Assembly: GCF_000719285.1 (NCBI RefSeq)
Contig: NZ_JOFS01000001.1
Location: 124,001-188,000 of the forward strand
DNA: 64,000 bases
Direction of reading: 5' to 3'
From: Streptomyces bicolor
GTDB lineage: Bacteria; Actinomycetota; Actinomycetes; Streptomycetales; Streptomycetaceae
This document shows positions 51,670-59,574 of this stretch, one piece after another. The stretch's first letter is position 1. Each line of letters begins with the position of its first letter. A program made the position numbers and the translations under genes. A model generated the notes under the pieces. It was given only the letters and a program-made list of their open reading frames with translations, did not search any database and had not been told where the DNA came from.

Positions 51670-54054
51670 TCAGTCCTCGTGCCCGAGCTGAAGATCGCGT
51701 TCCGTACGGCCTCCGCCGGCGACCTGGAGCACGGTGGCGACCGGCGGGTAACCCGTGGCGATGACGGTGTACTCGCCGGTGGCGAGGTCGACGAACCGGA
51801 AGGCGCCGTCAGGGCCGGTGGTGAGGGTGGCCATGACGTTGCCGGCCGCGTCGAGCAGTGTCACGCGCGCGTCCTCGACGGGCCGCCCGCCGCTCGCCCG
51901 TACGGTGCCGCGCAGGAGGGCGCCGCCGGCGAGTTCGATGTCCTGGCGGGTCTCGCGAGCCGCCTTCACGGTGGCGGGGACGGCGGCCGGGCGGAAGGCG
52001 GGCGAACTCGCGGCGAGGGTGTACTCGCCGGCGACCAACTCGGTGATGACGTAGCCGCCTTCACGGTCGCTGCGGGTGGTGGCGACGACCTCGCCATGGA
52101 CGTCGGTGAGTGTCACGGTGGCGTCCACGGGCGTGCCGTCCGGGGTGAGCACCCGCCCGGCGAGGCGTCCGGCGCCGCCGAGGACGATGTCCACGTCGAC
52201 GGGGCGCTCGCCGACGGTCACGGAGACGGCCTGCGGCTGGTGTCCGCCCGCGGCGGCGATCAGCACGTACGCCCCGGGGCCCGGCGTCGCGAGCGCGTAC
52301 CGCCCGTTCTCGCCGCTCGCGCCGCGTCCGATCTGCTGCCCGGCGATGTCGATGAGGGTGATCGCCGCGCGGGGTACGACGGTGCCGTCGGGGTGCTGCA
52401 CCGTGCCGCGCACGGGAACGCCGGCGGTGTGGGGTGAACGGCTCTGGGGGATCGGGGCGTTCACCGGTGCCGGTTCCGTCTCCAGGGCCGGGACGTCATG
52501 GGACACCAGGGGTTTCTCCTTGAGGAAGAAGGCGATCAGCAGGCCGAGGACGAGTACCGGCACCAGGTAGAGGAAGATGCGCGGCATGGCCTCGGCGTAG
52601 GCCCGGATGTAGCCGTCGCGCAGGTCCGGCGGCATGGCGTGGACGAGCTGCGGGGTGATGGACTCGGGGTCCGGCAGCCCGGCACCCGCGCGCGTGGGCA
52701 GGTGTTCGGCCAGGGCGTCGGCGAGCCGGTCGGCGAAGAGGGTGCCGAAGATCGCGGCGCCGACGCTGCCGCCGATCTGCCGGAAGTAGTTGTTGGCGCT
52801 GGTGGCGGTGCCGAGGTCGGCGGGGCGCACGGAGTTCTGCACGGCGAGGATCAGGACGGGCATCACCATGCCGATGCCGGCGCCGAGCACGGCCATCCAG
52901 ATGCTGTAGTGCAGCCGGGGCGTGTCCGCTTCGAGGCGGGACAGCAGCCACATGCCGGCGACCGAGAGGGCGCTGCCGAGCACGGGGTGGAGCTTGTAGC
53001 GGCCGGTGCGGCTGATGAGCTGGCCGGAGATGATCGAGGCGCCGACGATGCCGCCCATCATCGGCAGCATGAGCAGGCCGGACTCGGTGGCCGTGGCGCC
53101 GTCGACCATCTGCAGGAAGGTCGGCAGATAGCTGGCGGCGCCGAACAGGGCGACGCCGATGACGAGGCCGACCAGGCTCGTGACGTTGAAGACGGAGTCC
53201 CTGAACAGCCGCAGTGGGATGAGGGGTTCGACGGCGAAGTGCTCGACGACGAGGAACAGCACGGTGGAGAGGAGGGCTCCCGCGCCGAGGCCGAGGATGA
53301 CGCGGGAGTTCCAGGCGTACTCGGTGCCGCCCCAACTGGTCAGCAGGACCAGGCAGGTGGAGGCGGCGGCGAGCAGCAAGGAGCCGAGGAGGTCGAGCCG
53401 GCGCCGGACCCGCGGCTTCGGCAGCTTCAGTACGACGGCGACGACGGCCAGGGTGACGAGACCGAAGGGGATGTTGATGTAGAAGCACCACCGCCAGGAG
53501 AGGTGGTCCGTGAAGTAGCCGCCCAGCAGGGGCCCGGCGACCGAGGCGAGGCCGAACGCGGCGCCGATCAGGCCCATGTACCGGCCACGCTCGCGGGCCG
53601 GCACGATGTCCGCGATGATCGCCTGGACACCGATCATGAGTCCGCCCGCGCCGACGCCCTGGACGGCGCGGTAGGCGATCAGCTGGTCCATGGTCTCGGC
53701 CCGTCCGGCGAGCGCGGAGCCGGCGACGAAGACGACGATCGCGAACTGGAAGACGCCCTTGCGGCCGAGGAGATCGCCGAGCTTGCCGTAGATCGGCAGG
53801 CCGATGGTGGCCGTGAGCAGGTAGGCGGTGATCGCCCAGGACATCCTGTCCAGGCCGTGCAGTTCACCGACGATCTTCGGCAGCGCCGTGGCGACGATCA
53901 TCTGCTCCAGCGCGGCCAGCAGCAGCGCGAGCATCAGCCCGAAGAAGACCAGCCGCACCCGGCGCGGGCTCAGTGGGGCCTCGGCGCCTTGGGGCGGAAC
54001 CGGTGGAGGAGGTGCGGTGACGGTCTCGTCCTGCACCAGAGTCGTGCCGCCCAC
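51670..54054 (-). CDS. MFS (DHA2-type) exporter fused to carboxypeptidase-regulatory-like domains
   Basis: 794 residues. Residues about 30-525 are a 14-helix drug:H+ antiporter: motif [15 protein letters not shown], motif C-like [20 protein letters not shown]. After a Pro-rich linker come three carboxypeptidase-regulatory-like (transthyretin-like) beta domains (about 548-630, 632-710, 712-790), each with GxVxxPDGxxVxxAxVTLxD and YxxxxxxGxYxxxA patterns. The repeats would sit on one side of the membrane next to the transporter. GAGGGGAG precedes GTG 54054. The substrate and which side the repeats face are unknown. A shared fusion type in some Streptomyces, from memory. Confidence 0.9.
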   Translation of the reverse strand: MGGTTLVQDETVTAPPPPVPPQGAEAPLSPRRVRLVFFGLMLALLLAALEQMIVATALPKIVGELHGLDRMSWAITAYLLTATIGLPIYGKLGDLLGRKGVFQFAIVVFVAGSALAGRAETMDQLIAYRAVQGVGAGGLMIGVQAIIADIVPARERGRYMGLIGAAFGLASVAGPLLGGYFTDHLSWRWCFYINIPFGLVTLAVVAVVLKLPKPRVRRRLDLLGSLLLAAASTCLVLLTSWGGTEYAWNSRVILGLGAGALLSTVLFLVVEHFAVEPLIPLRLFRDSVFNVTSLVGLVIGVALFGAASYLPTFLQMVDGATATESGLLMLPMMGGIVGASIISGQLISRTGRYKLHPVLGSALSVAGMWLLSRLEADTPRLHYSIWMAVLGAGIGMVMPVLILAVQNSVRPADLGTATSANNYFRQIGGSVGAAIFGTLFADRLADALAEHLPTRAGAGLPDPESITPQLVHAMPPDLRDGYIRAYAEAMPRIFLYLVPVLVLGLLIAFFLKEKPLVSHDVPALETEPAPVNAPIPQSRSPHTAGVPVRGTVQHPDGTVVPRAAITLIDIAGQQIGRGASGENGRYALATPGPGAYVLIAAAGGHQPQAVSVTVGERPVDVDIVLGGAGRLAGRVLTPDGTPVDATVTLTDVHGEVVATTRSDREGGYVITELVAGEYTLAASSPAFRPAAVPATVKAARETRQDIELAGGALLRGTVRASGGRPVEDARVTLLDAAGNVMATLTTGPDGAFRFVDLATGEYTVIATGYPPVATVLQVAGGGRTERDLQLGHED

Positions 54055-54200
54055 GTACCGCTCCCCTCACCGTACCTGCTCACATTTCCCGCAATAGGCG
54101 ACAACTACGAGCAAGCACGGCAAGTTACGGCGCCATCCCGGACACGACGGGGATCCACTCGATCCGGTGAGGAGGCCAAGGGCCCCCGCGCACCGGGGAC

Positions 54201-54644
54201 TTAACTCTCGACCTCGGCGGCGAGCTTCTCGAGCAGCGCGTCGTAGATCCGGCCGAGGCCCTTGGGCGCGAAGGTCTTCTCGAAGAAGCCGCCGATGCCG
54301 CCGGCGCCCTGCCAGGTGGAGGTGACGACGACCCGGGACTTGCCCTCGCCGGCCGGGGTGACCCGCCAGGTGGTGACCATGGAGGAGTTGCGGTCCTTCT
54401 CGACGAGCTCGCCGTCGGTGGGCTCGCTGACCTCCAGGAGGCAGTCACGGACCCGCTTGCTGGTGGCCTGGAGCTTCCAGTGGACGAGGGTGCCCTCGCC
54501 GTCGCCGCCCTCGCGCACCTCGTACTCGCTGAAGTGCTCGGGCAGCACCTTCCGCCGGGTGCCGCTGTAGTCGGCGAGGGCGTCGAACACCTTCTCCGCG
54601 TCCGCCGCGACGACCCGCTCCGTAGTGGCCTCGACCTGCGCCAT
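54201..54644 (-). CDS. SRPBCC family protein
   Basis: 147-residue single START/Bet v 1-like domain: VEATTERVVAADAEKVFDAL at the beginning, TLVHWKLQA and DCLLEVSEPTDG in the middle, and the C-terminal helix GFFEKTFAPKGLGRIYDALL. Such proteins bind hydrophobic ligands. GGAGGAAG sits a few bases before ATG 54644, which decides the start over the upstream extension to 54749. It lies on the opposite strand to the radical SAM gene, with 192 bases between the starts. Confidence 0.88.
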   Translation of the reverse strand: MAQVEATTERVVAADAEKVFDALADYSGTRRKVLPEHFSEYEVREGGDGEGTLVHWKLQATSKRVRDCLLEVSEPTDGELVEKDRNSSMVTTWRVTPAGEGKSRVVVTSTWQGAGGIGGFFEKTFAPKGLGRIYDALLEKLAAEVES

Positions 54645-54792
54645 TGACTTCCTCCAGGACCTGATTTCTCGGGGGTTGGAGCAAGCCAACCACCCCGCTC
54701 CCGGACCGCCCAAATCGGGGTCCCGGTCAGCTCCCCGAAGCGATCGCACAGTGATCGAAATCGGAACTGGGACGTAGGTCGCACGATCAAGG

Positions 54793-54804
54793 GAACATCT
54801 GTTC
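54793..54804 (+). promoter_or_regulatory. LexA (SOS) box
   Basis: GAAC-ATCT-GTTC, the actinobacterial LexA site core (GAAC-N4-GTTC), 33 bases before the radical SAM start and inside an AT-rich stretch (GGGAACATCTGTTCTATTC). Flanking bases deviate from the ideal CGAAC/GTTCG, so affinity may be moderate. Rv2578c of M. tuberculosis is, from memory, also preceded by an SOS box. Confidence 0.8.
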
Positions 54805-54836
54805 TATTCTTGGGGCAGTGCTACCGAGGAGGCACC

Positions 54837-55874
54837 ATGCGCTGGGAGAACCTCACCCTGGAATCCGACCACAGCCGGGCCGACGCCGCGCTGTTCGGCG
54901 CGGACGCCGTGGTCACCCGCACCTTCGACACGCCCGAGTTCGCCGGCATCACGTTCCACGAGATCCGGGCCCGCTCGATCATCAACCGGGTGCCGGGCGC
55001 CTCGCGCATGCCCTTCGAGTGGACGGTCAACCCCTATCGGGGCTGCACGCACGCGTGCGTGTACTGCTTCGCCCGCAAGACCCACAGCTATCTGGACCTG
55101 GACACGGGCCTCGGCTTCGACTCCCAGATCGTGGTCAAGGTGAACGCGCCGGAGCTGCTGCGCCGCCAGCTGTCCTCACGCCGCTGGCTGGGCGATCACA
55201 TAGCGATGGGCACGAACGTCGACTGCTACCAGCGCGCCGAGGGCCGCTACCGCCTGATGCCGGGCATCCTCGCCGCCCTGCGCGACCATGCCAACCCCTA
55301 CTCGATCCTGACCAAGGGCACGCTGATCCTGCGCGACCTCGACCTGCTGAAGCAGTCGTCCGAGGTGACGGACGTCGGCGTCTCGGTCTCGGTCGGCTTC
55401 GTCGATCCCGAGCTGTGGCGCACCGTGGAGCCGGGCACGCCCGCGCCCGAGCGGCGCCTGGACGTCGTACGGACCCTGACCGAGCACGGGCTCGGGTGCG
55501 GGGTGCTGATGGCGCCGGTGATTCCGTTCCTGAGCGACCATCCGGCCCAACTGCGGGCCACCGTGCGGGCGATCGCCGCCTCCGGAGCGACCTCCGTCAC
55601 TCCGCTGGTGCTGCATCTGCGACCCGGTGCCCGCGAGTGGTTCATGGCCTGGCTCGGCCGCCGTCACCCGCATCTCGTGCGCCGCTACGAGCGGCTGTAC
55701 GCGGACGGCGCCTACGCGCCGAAGTGGTACCAGCGCCGTATCACCCGTCAGGTGCACGACCTGGCGCAGGAGTACGGCATCGGCCCCACGCGCGCGGGCA
55801 TGCCCCGGCGGACCCGCGAGCCCGAGCCGACCGAGCACGCGACGACCGAACCGACCCAACTTACGCTTATTTGA
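54837..55874 (+). CDS. Rv2578c family radical SAM protein
   Basis: 345-residue radical SAM protein. The iron-sulfur motif is CTHACVYCFAR (about 68-78), preceded by EWTVNPYRGC; the SAM-binding region continues with IAMGTNVDCYQRAEG and the strand ILTKGTLILRDLDLL. These markers are those of the Rv2578c/spore photoproduct lyase-like group. The reaction is unknown; DNA repair or nucleic-acid modification is the favoured guess because of the LexA box upstream. Start ATG 54837 has GAGGAGG 5 bases before. The stretch from 55875 to 56009 separates it from the next gene. Confidence 0.92.
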   Translation: MRWENLTLESDHSRADAALFGADAVVTRTFDTPEFAGITFHEIRARSIINRVPGASRMPFEWTVNPYRGCTHACVYCFARKTHSYLDLDTGLGFDSQIVVKVNAPELLRRQLSSRRWLGDHIAMGTNVDCYQRAEGRYRLMPGILAALRDHANPYSILTKGTLILRDLDLLKQSSEVTDVGVSVSVGFVDPELWRTVEPGTPAPERRLDVVRTLTEHGLGCGVLMAPVIPFLSDHPAQLRATVRAIAASGATSVTPLVLHLRPGAREWFMAWLGRRHPHLVRRYERLYADGAYAPKWYQRRITRQVHDLAQEYGIGPTRAGMPRRTREPEPTEHATTEPTQLTLI

Positions 55875-56009
55875 GAGCATTCGAGCGCATCTCTCGACCC
55901 AATCGGGTCAAGTCTTTACAGAACGGGTTCTTCCGGGTGCCCGCGCCGGGACGATGCGGCCAGGACCGTGACACTCGCGGTCCACGACCCGCCGTCCTGG
56001 GAGGACCCC

Positions 56010-57587
56010 ATGCGCAAACGCGCAGCCGTGCTGTGCGGGGCCGCCGCCCTCGTGGCCGGGACCGTGACGGCCGTCCCCGCCGAGGCACGCGCGCCGCACA
56101 CCGCCGCAGCCGCTCACACCGCGCCGCTCAGCTGGAAGAAGTGCGGCACCAAGAACTACCCGACGCTCCAGTGCGCGTCCCTCGAGGTGCCGCTCGACCA
56201 CGCCCGCCCGCACGGTCGGCAGATCACGCTCGCCTTGTCGCGCGTCCCGCACACCGCGAAGAAGTACCAGGGCCCCCTGCTGGTCAACCCCGGCGGGCCC
56301 GGCGGCAGTGGTCTCACCCTCGCCGGTTTCGTCGCCGCGGGACTGCCCAAGGCGGTGGCGGCACAGTACGACGTCATCGGCTTCGACCCGCGCGGCGTCG
56401 GCAAGAGCAGCCCCACCCTCGACTGCAGGCCCGGCCACTTCGACGCGGTGCGCCCGGACTCGGTGCCGAGGACACCGCGGATCGAGCGGGCCAACCTCCA
56501 GCGAGCCAAGTCCTTCGCGCTGGCCTGCGGCGAGAAGTACGCGGACGTGCTGCCGCACATCAACACGATCAGCGCCGTGCGCGACATGGACCGGATCCGT
56601 GCGGCACTCGGCGCGAAGCAGATCAACTACTTCGGCTACTCGTACGGCACCTACCTCGGCGCGGTCTACGCCAAGCTCTTCCCGCAGCGGGTGCGGCGCG
56701 CGGTCCTGGACTCGGTCGTCGACCCGACCGGCGTCTGGTACGAGGTCAACCTCGCGCAGGACCACGCCTTCAACGACCGCCACCGCGCCTTCATGGCGTG
56801 GGTCGCGAGGTACGACGGCACATACAAGCTCGGCACCGATCCCGCGAAGATCGAGGCCAAGTGGTACGCGATGCGGGCGGCCCTGGCCAAGAAGCCGGCC
56901 GGCGGCAAGGTGGGCGCCTCCGAGCTGGAGGACACGTTCATCCCCGGCGGCTACTACAACGGCTACTGGCCCTACCTCGCCGAGGCGTTCGCGGCGTACG
57001 TGAACGACAAGGACGCCGACCCGCTGGTCGAGGCGTACGAGAAGTTCGCCGCCACCGACGCGTCCGACGACAACGGCTACAGCATCTACACCTCGGTGCA
57101 GTGCCGGGACGCCGCCTGGTCGCGCGACTGGCGGCGGTGGCGGGCGGACAACTGGGCCACGTACGCGAAGGCGCCCTTCATGACCTGGAGCAACGCCTGG
57201 TACAACGCGCCGTGCGCCTTCTGGCCGACGGCCTCGCTCCCGTCGGTGACCATCGACAACGGCGAGGTGCCGCCGATGCTGCTGTTCCAGGCGACCGACG
57301 ACGCGGCCACCCCGTACGAGGGAGGCGTCACGGTGCACCGGAAGCTGGCCCGCTCCAGCCTGGTGGTCGAGCGGGGCGGCGGCAACCATGCCATCACGCT
57401 GGGCGGGAACAGCTGCCTGGACAAGCACCTCGCGGCCTACCTGACCGACGGCACGGTGCCGCGCGGCGCGGGCGAGGTGGACGCGGTGTGCAAGGCTCTG
57501 CCCGATCCGAAGCCGCTGAACTCCAAGGTCACGTCGATGACGTCACGGGGCGCTGAGCTGCACGAGCTGCTCGGCTTCCGGCCCTGA
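56010..57587 (+). CDS. Secreted tripeptidyl aminopeptidase-like alpha/beta hydrolase (S33)
   Basis: 525 residues with a signal peptide (about 1-30, LCGAAALVAGTVTAVPAEA). The hydrolase has oxyanion NPGGPGGSG (about 98), nucleophile FGYSYGTYLGAVYA (Ser about 213), Asp in LLFQATDDAATPYEG (about 435) and His in GGGNHAITLGG (about 463), with the TAP-like C-terminal domain. This is the Slp/Tap group of Streptomyces extracellular tripeptidyl aminopeptidases. Six Cys residues suggest disulfides after export. GGGAGGA lies 6 bases before ATG 56010. Confidence 0.92.
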   Translation: MRKRAAVLCGAAALVAGTVTAVPAEARAPHTAAAAHTAPLSWKKCGTKNYPTLQCASLEVPLDHARPHGRQITLALSRVPHTAKKYQGPLLVNPGGPGGSGLTLAGFVAAGLPKAVAAQYDVIGFDPRGVGKSSPTLDCRPGHFDAVRPDSVPRTPRIERANLQRAKSFALACGEKYADVLPHINTISAVRDMDRIRAALGAKQINYFGYSYGTYLGAVYAKLFPQRVRRAVLDSVVDPTGVWYEVNLAQDHAFNDRHRAFMAWVARYDGTYKLGTDPAKIEAKWYAMRAALAKKPAGGKVGASELEDTFIPGGYYNGYWPYLAEAFAAYVNDKDADPLVEAYEKFAATDASDDNGYSIYTSVQCRDAAWSRDWRRWRADNWATYAKAPFMTWSNAWYNAPCAFWPTASLPSVTIDNGEVPPMLLFQATDDAATPYEGGVTVHRKLARSSLVVERGGGNHAITLGGNSCLDKHLAAYLTDGTVPRGAGEVDAVCKALPDPKPLNSKVTSMTSRGAELHELLGFRP

Positions 57588-57640
57588 GCGGTTGACGGTC
57601 CGTCGGGGGCGTTGTCAGACCCATGGTCCACCATGGACGC

Positions 57641-58039
57641 ATGAGTGAGCTGACCAGGATCCCCGCCCCCGACGGGGTCGCCCCCTCCGCCCAGTACACG
57701 CATGTCGTGCTCGGCACGGGCTGTTTCGTCGCCGTCTCCGGCCAGCTCGCCCTGGACGAGGACGGCAGGCTCGTCGGCGAGGGCGATCCGGCGGCCCAGG
57801 CCCGCCAGGTCTTCGAGAACCTGCGACGCTGCCTTGCCGCGGCCGGGGCGACCTTCGACAACGTCGTCAAACTCACCTACTTCGTCACGGACATGGCGCA
57901 CATGCCGGCCGTCCGCGCGGCCCGCGCCGAGCACATACCCGACGACCGGCTGCCGGCCGCGTCGGCGGTGCAGGTCGCGGGGCTGGTGCGGCCGGAGTTC
58001 CTGATGGAGGTGGAGGCGTTCGCGGTGGTCGGCACATAA
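57641..58039 (+). CDS. RidA-family (YjgF/YER057c/UK114) protein
   Basis: 132-residue RidA-like protein: APSAQYTHVVLGTGCFVAVSGQ, RQVFENLRRCLAAAGATFDNVVKLTYF and the C-terminal ASAVQVAGL with MEVEAFAVV. Archetypal RidA hydrolyses reactive enamines/imines using an Arg just before SAVQV; here the position reads PAASAVQV, so that Arg is absent, suggesting a non-archetypal Rid paralogue of unknown activity. It forms trimers in the family. ATG 57641 was preferred over 57623. Confidence 0.88.
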   Translation: MSELTRIPAPDGVAPSAQYTHVVLGTGCFVAVSGQLALDEDGRLVGEGDPAAQARQVFENLRRCLAAAGATFDNVVKLTYFVTDMAHMPAVRAARAEHIPDDRLPAASAVQVAGLVRPEFLMEVEAFAVVGT

Positions 58040-58079
58040 TTCGGAGGCTGTGCGGGCGGGCGGTGCCTAGGGTGCCACC

Positions 58080-58613
58080 ATGGACGACGATCGCCTTCTC
58101 ATCCGCCCCATGGCCCTCGCCGACTGCGAACGCGTGGCCGAGATCCGTGTGCGCGGCTGGCAGAGCGCCTACCAGGGTCTGATTCCGCGGTCGTACCTCG
58201 ACGCGATGAGCGTGGCGCGAGACGCCGAGCGGCATCGCGCCCGCTTCGCGCAAGGAGACGGCAGCGTCGTGAACCTGGTCGCGGAGTGGGACGGCGAGGT
58301 CGCGGGCTGGGCTTGTCACGGGCCGTACCGGGACGGTGAAGTCCGTACCGACGACGCCGAGTTGTACGCCCTCTACGTGGACCCCCGGCGGTACGGCACC
58401 GGCATCGGGCACGCCCTGCTGCTGGAGGCCCTGTGGAACCGCACGGCCTGCGGCCACGAGCGCATGTACCTGTGGGTCCTCGAGGGCAACGCTCGTGCCC
58501 GCCGCTTCTACGAACGGGCGGGCTTCGAGGCCGACGGCGCCGAGGAGCCGTTCGAGGTGGACGGCGTCCCGGTTCCCGAGGTGCGGTACGTGCGCACACT
58601 CAACGAGGCCTAG
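58080..58613 (+). CDS. GNAT family N-acetyltransferase
   Basis: 177-residue GNAT domain. Strand 1 LLIRPMALADCERVAEIRVRGW, then ELYALYVDPRRYGTGIGHALL with the acetyl-CoA pyrophosphate loop RRYGTGIG (about 102-109), then YLWVLEGNARARRFYERAGF. The W-x-G-W-type start and RRFYERAGF end are typical of small-molecule acetyltransferases. The target is unknown. The gene ends 14 bases into the convergent HEAT-repeat gene. Confidence 0.9.
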   Translation: MDDDRLLIRPMALADCERVAEIRVRGWQSAYQGLIPRSYLDAMSVARDAERHRARFAQGDGSVVNLVAEWDGEVAGWACHGPYRDGEVRTDDAELYALYVDPRRYGTGIGHALLLEALWNRTACGHERMYLWVLEGNARARRFYERAGFEADGAEEPFEVDGVPVPEVRYVRTLNEA

Positions 58614-59175
58614 GAATCCGCGCCAGCGCCCGTACCGCCGCCTCCGCGAGGGCCGGGTGGGCCAGCGCCTCGTTCAGGACGCGTCTGGCCCGGGTGTCGC
58701 CGAGCGTGCCGAGGCCCTCCACGCAGGCGAGGGCCACGCGGCGGTAGGGGTCGTGCGGGCGGAGCCTGCGCTCCAGGGTGGTGATCAGGGCGGGCACGGC
58801 CTCGGGGGCGCGCAGCTCGATGAGGAGCCGGACCGGGTGCAGGGCGTAGGCGACGCGGAGTTCGTTGGTGGCGAGGGCGGCGGCCGCGCGGGCCGTGCGC
58901 GGGTCGCCGAGGCGGGCGAGGGCGTGGGCGGCGGAGGCACAGCGCTGTGGGTCGCGGTGGTTCAGCAGCAGGACGAGGGACTCGAAGGCCCGGCGGTCCC
59001 CGGCCAGGCCCAGCCGGAACGCGGCCAGCTCCCTGGCCCACAGCGGCTGCCCGGGGGCGGTGAGCAGGTCCGCCAGTTCATCGGGGTCCTCGGTCGCGAC
59101 GAGGCGGTCGTACGCGGCCGACGCTCCGGACTCCTGCCGTAAGCGCTCCGTGAGTGATCGCAACTCTTCGTCCAT
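58600..59175 (-). CDS. HEAT-repeat protein
   Basis: 191-residue helical-repeat protein with recurring units of about 30-35 residues: RELAAFRLGLAGDRRAFESL, ASAAHALARLGDPRTARAAAA, RLLIELRAPEAVPALITTLE and ACVEGLGTLGDTRARRVLNEAL. HEAT repeats make protein-protein scaffolds; no catalytic motif. Start ATG 59175 lacks an obvious ribosome-binding site; a TTG at 59205 is in frame but less likely. Divergent from hcd across a 399-base gap. Confidence 0.82.
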   Translation of the reverse strand: MDEELRSLTERLRQESGASAAYDRLVATEDPDELADLLTAPGQPLWARELAAFRLGLAGDRRAFESLVLLLNHRDPQRCASAAHALARLGDPRTARAAAALATNELRVAYALHPVRLLIELRAPEAVPALITTLERRLRPHDPYRRVALACVEGLGTLGDTRARRVLNEALAHPALAEAAVRALARIPRPR

Positions 59176-59574
59176 GAAGGCGAGCGTAGAGGGGTCCGTC
59201 GGCAATCGGGACCTACATCACAAACTCGGGGACTAGCGCGCTCGTTACCCGCTGGTTAAGCTCATACGAGCGAGTCACCCACTCGCGAACACCTCACGGC
59301 GGCCTGGTGACGCAGCCGCCGGGAGAAGCAGTCGGTTCGGTACATCGAGTACCGCAGTACGACTCGGCCACGGGACAGGGCCGGTCGGTCATCACCGCTC
59401 CTCGGACGTGTGCACGTCCGCAGCGACGGCACCGGGCGTGTGCGCTCGCAGCCCGGCAACACCCGCACTTCTTCCGCACCCGGTGCGCTCATGGTTCGGC
59501 TCCGACTCAGGTCGGGCCCCCACGGCGCACCCGGGCGCATTTCCCGTCGTCACCCTCATTCCTGGAGTCCCGCG
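59176..59574. other. Divergent promoter region and hcd leader, 399 bases
   Basis: Holds the TetR-type site at 59245-59258, then a perfect 6-bp hairpin GCGAGT-CACCC-ACTCGC (59270-59286), and a leader of about 250 bases before hcd. No small gene is convincing here. CCTGGAG (ribosome-binding site) is at the end. Confidence 0.6.
59245..59258 (+). promoter_or_regulatory. TetR-type operator candidate upstream of hcd
   Basis: TTACCCGCTGGTTA, an imperfect palindrome 317 bases before hcd. It shares TAC-Y-CGC-Y-GGT with the site before ccr (62942-62955) and TTAC..GCTGGT with the reverse strand of the site before the CocE hydrolase (26535-26548). Confidence 0.55.

Noticed and set aside
54818..57556. 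912-codon plus-strand frame running through the radical SAM and tripeptidyl aminopeptidase genes
   Set aside because: Out of frame with both genes, which have full motifs; product is Arg/Pro/Gly-rich noise.
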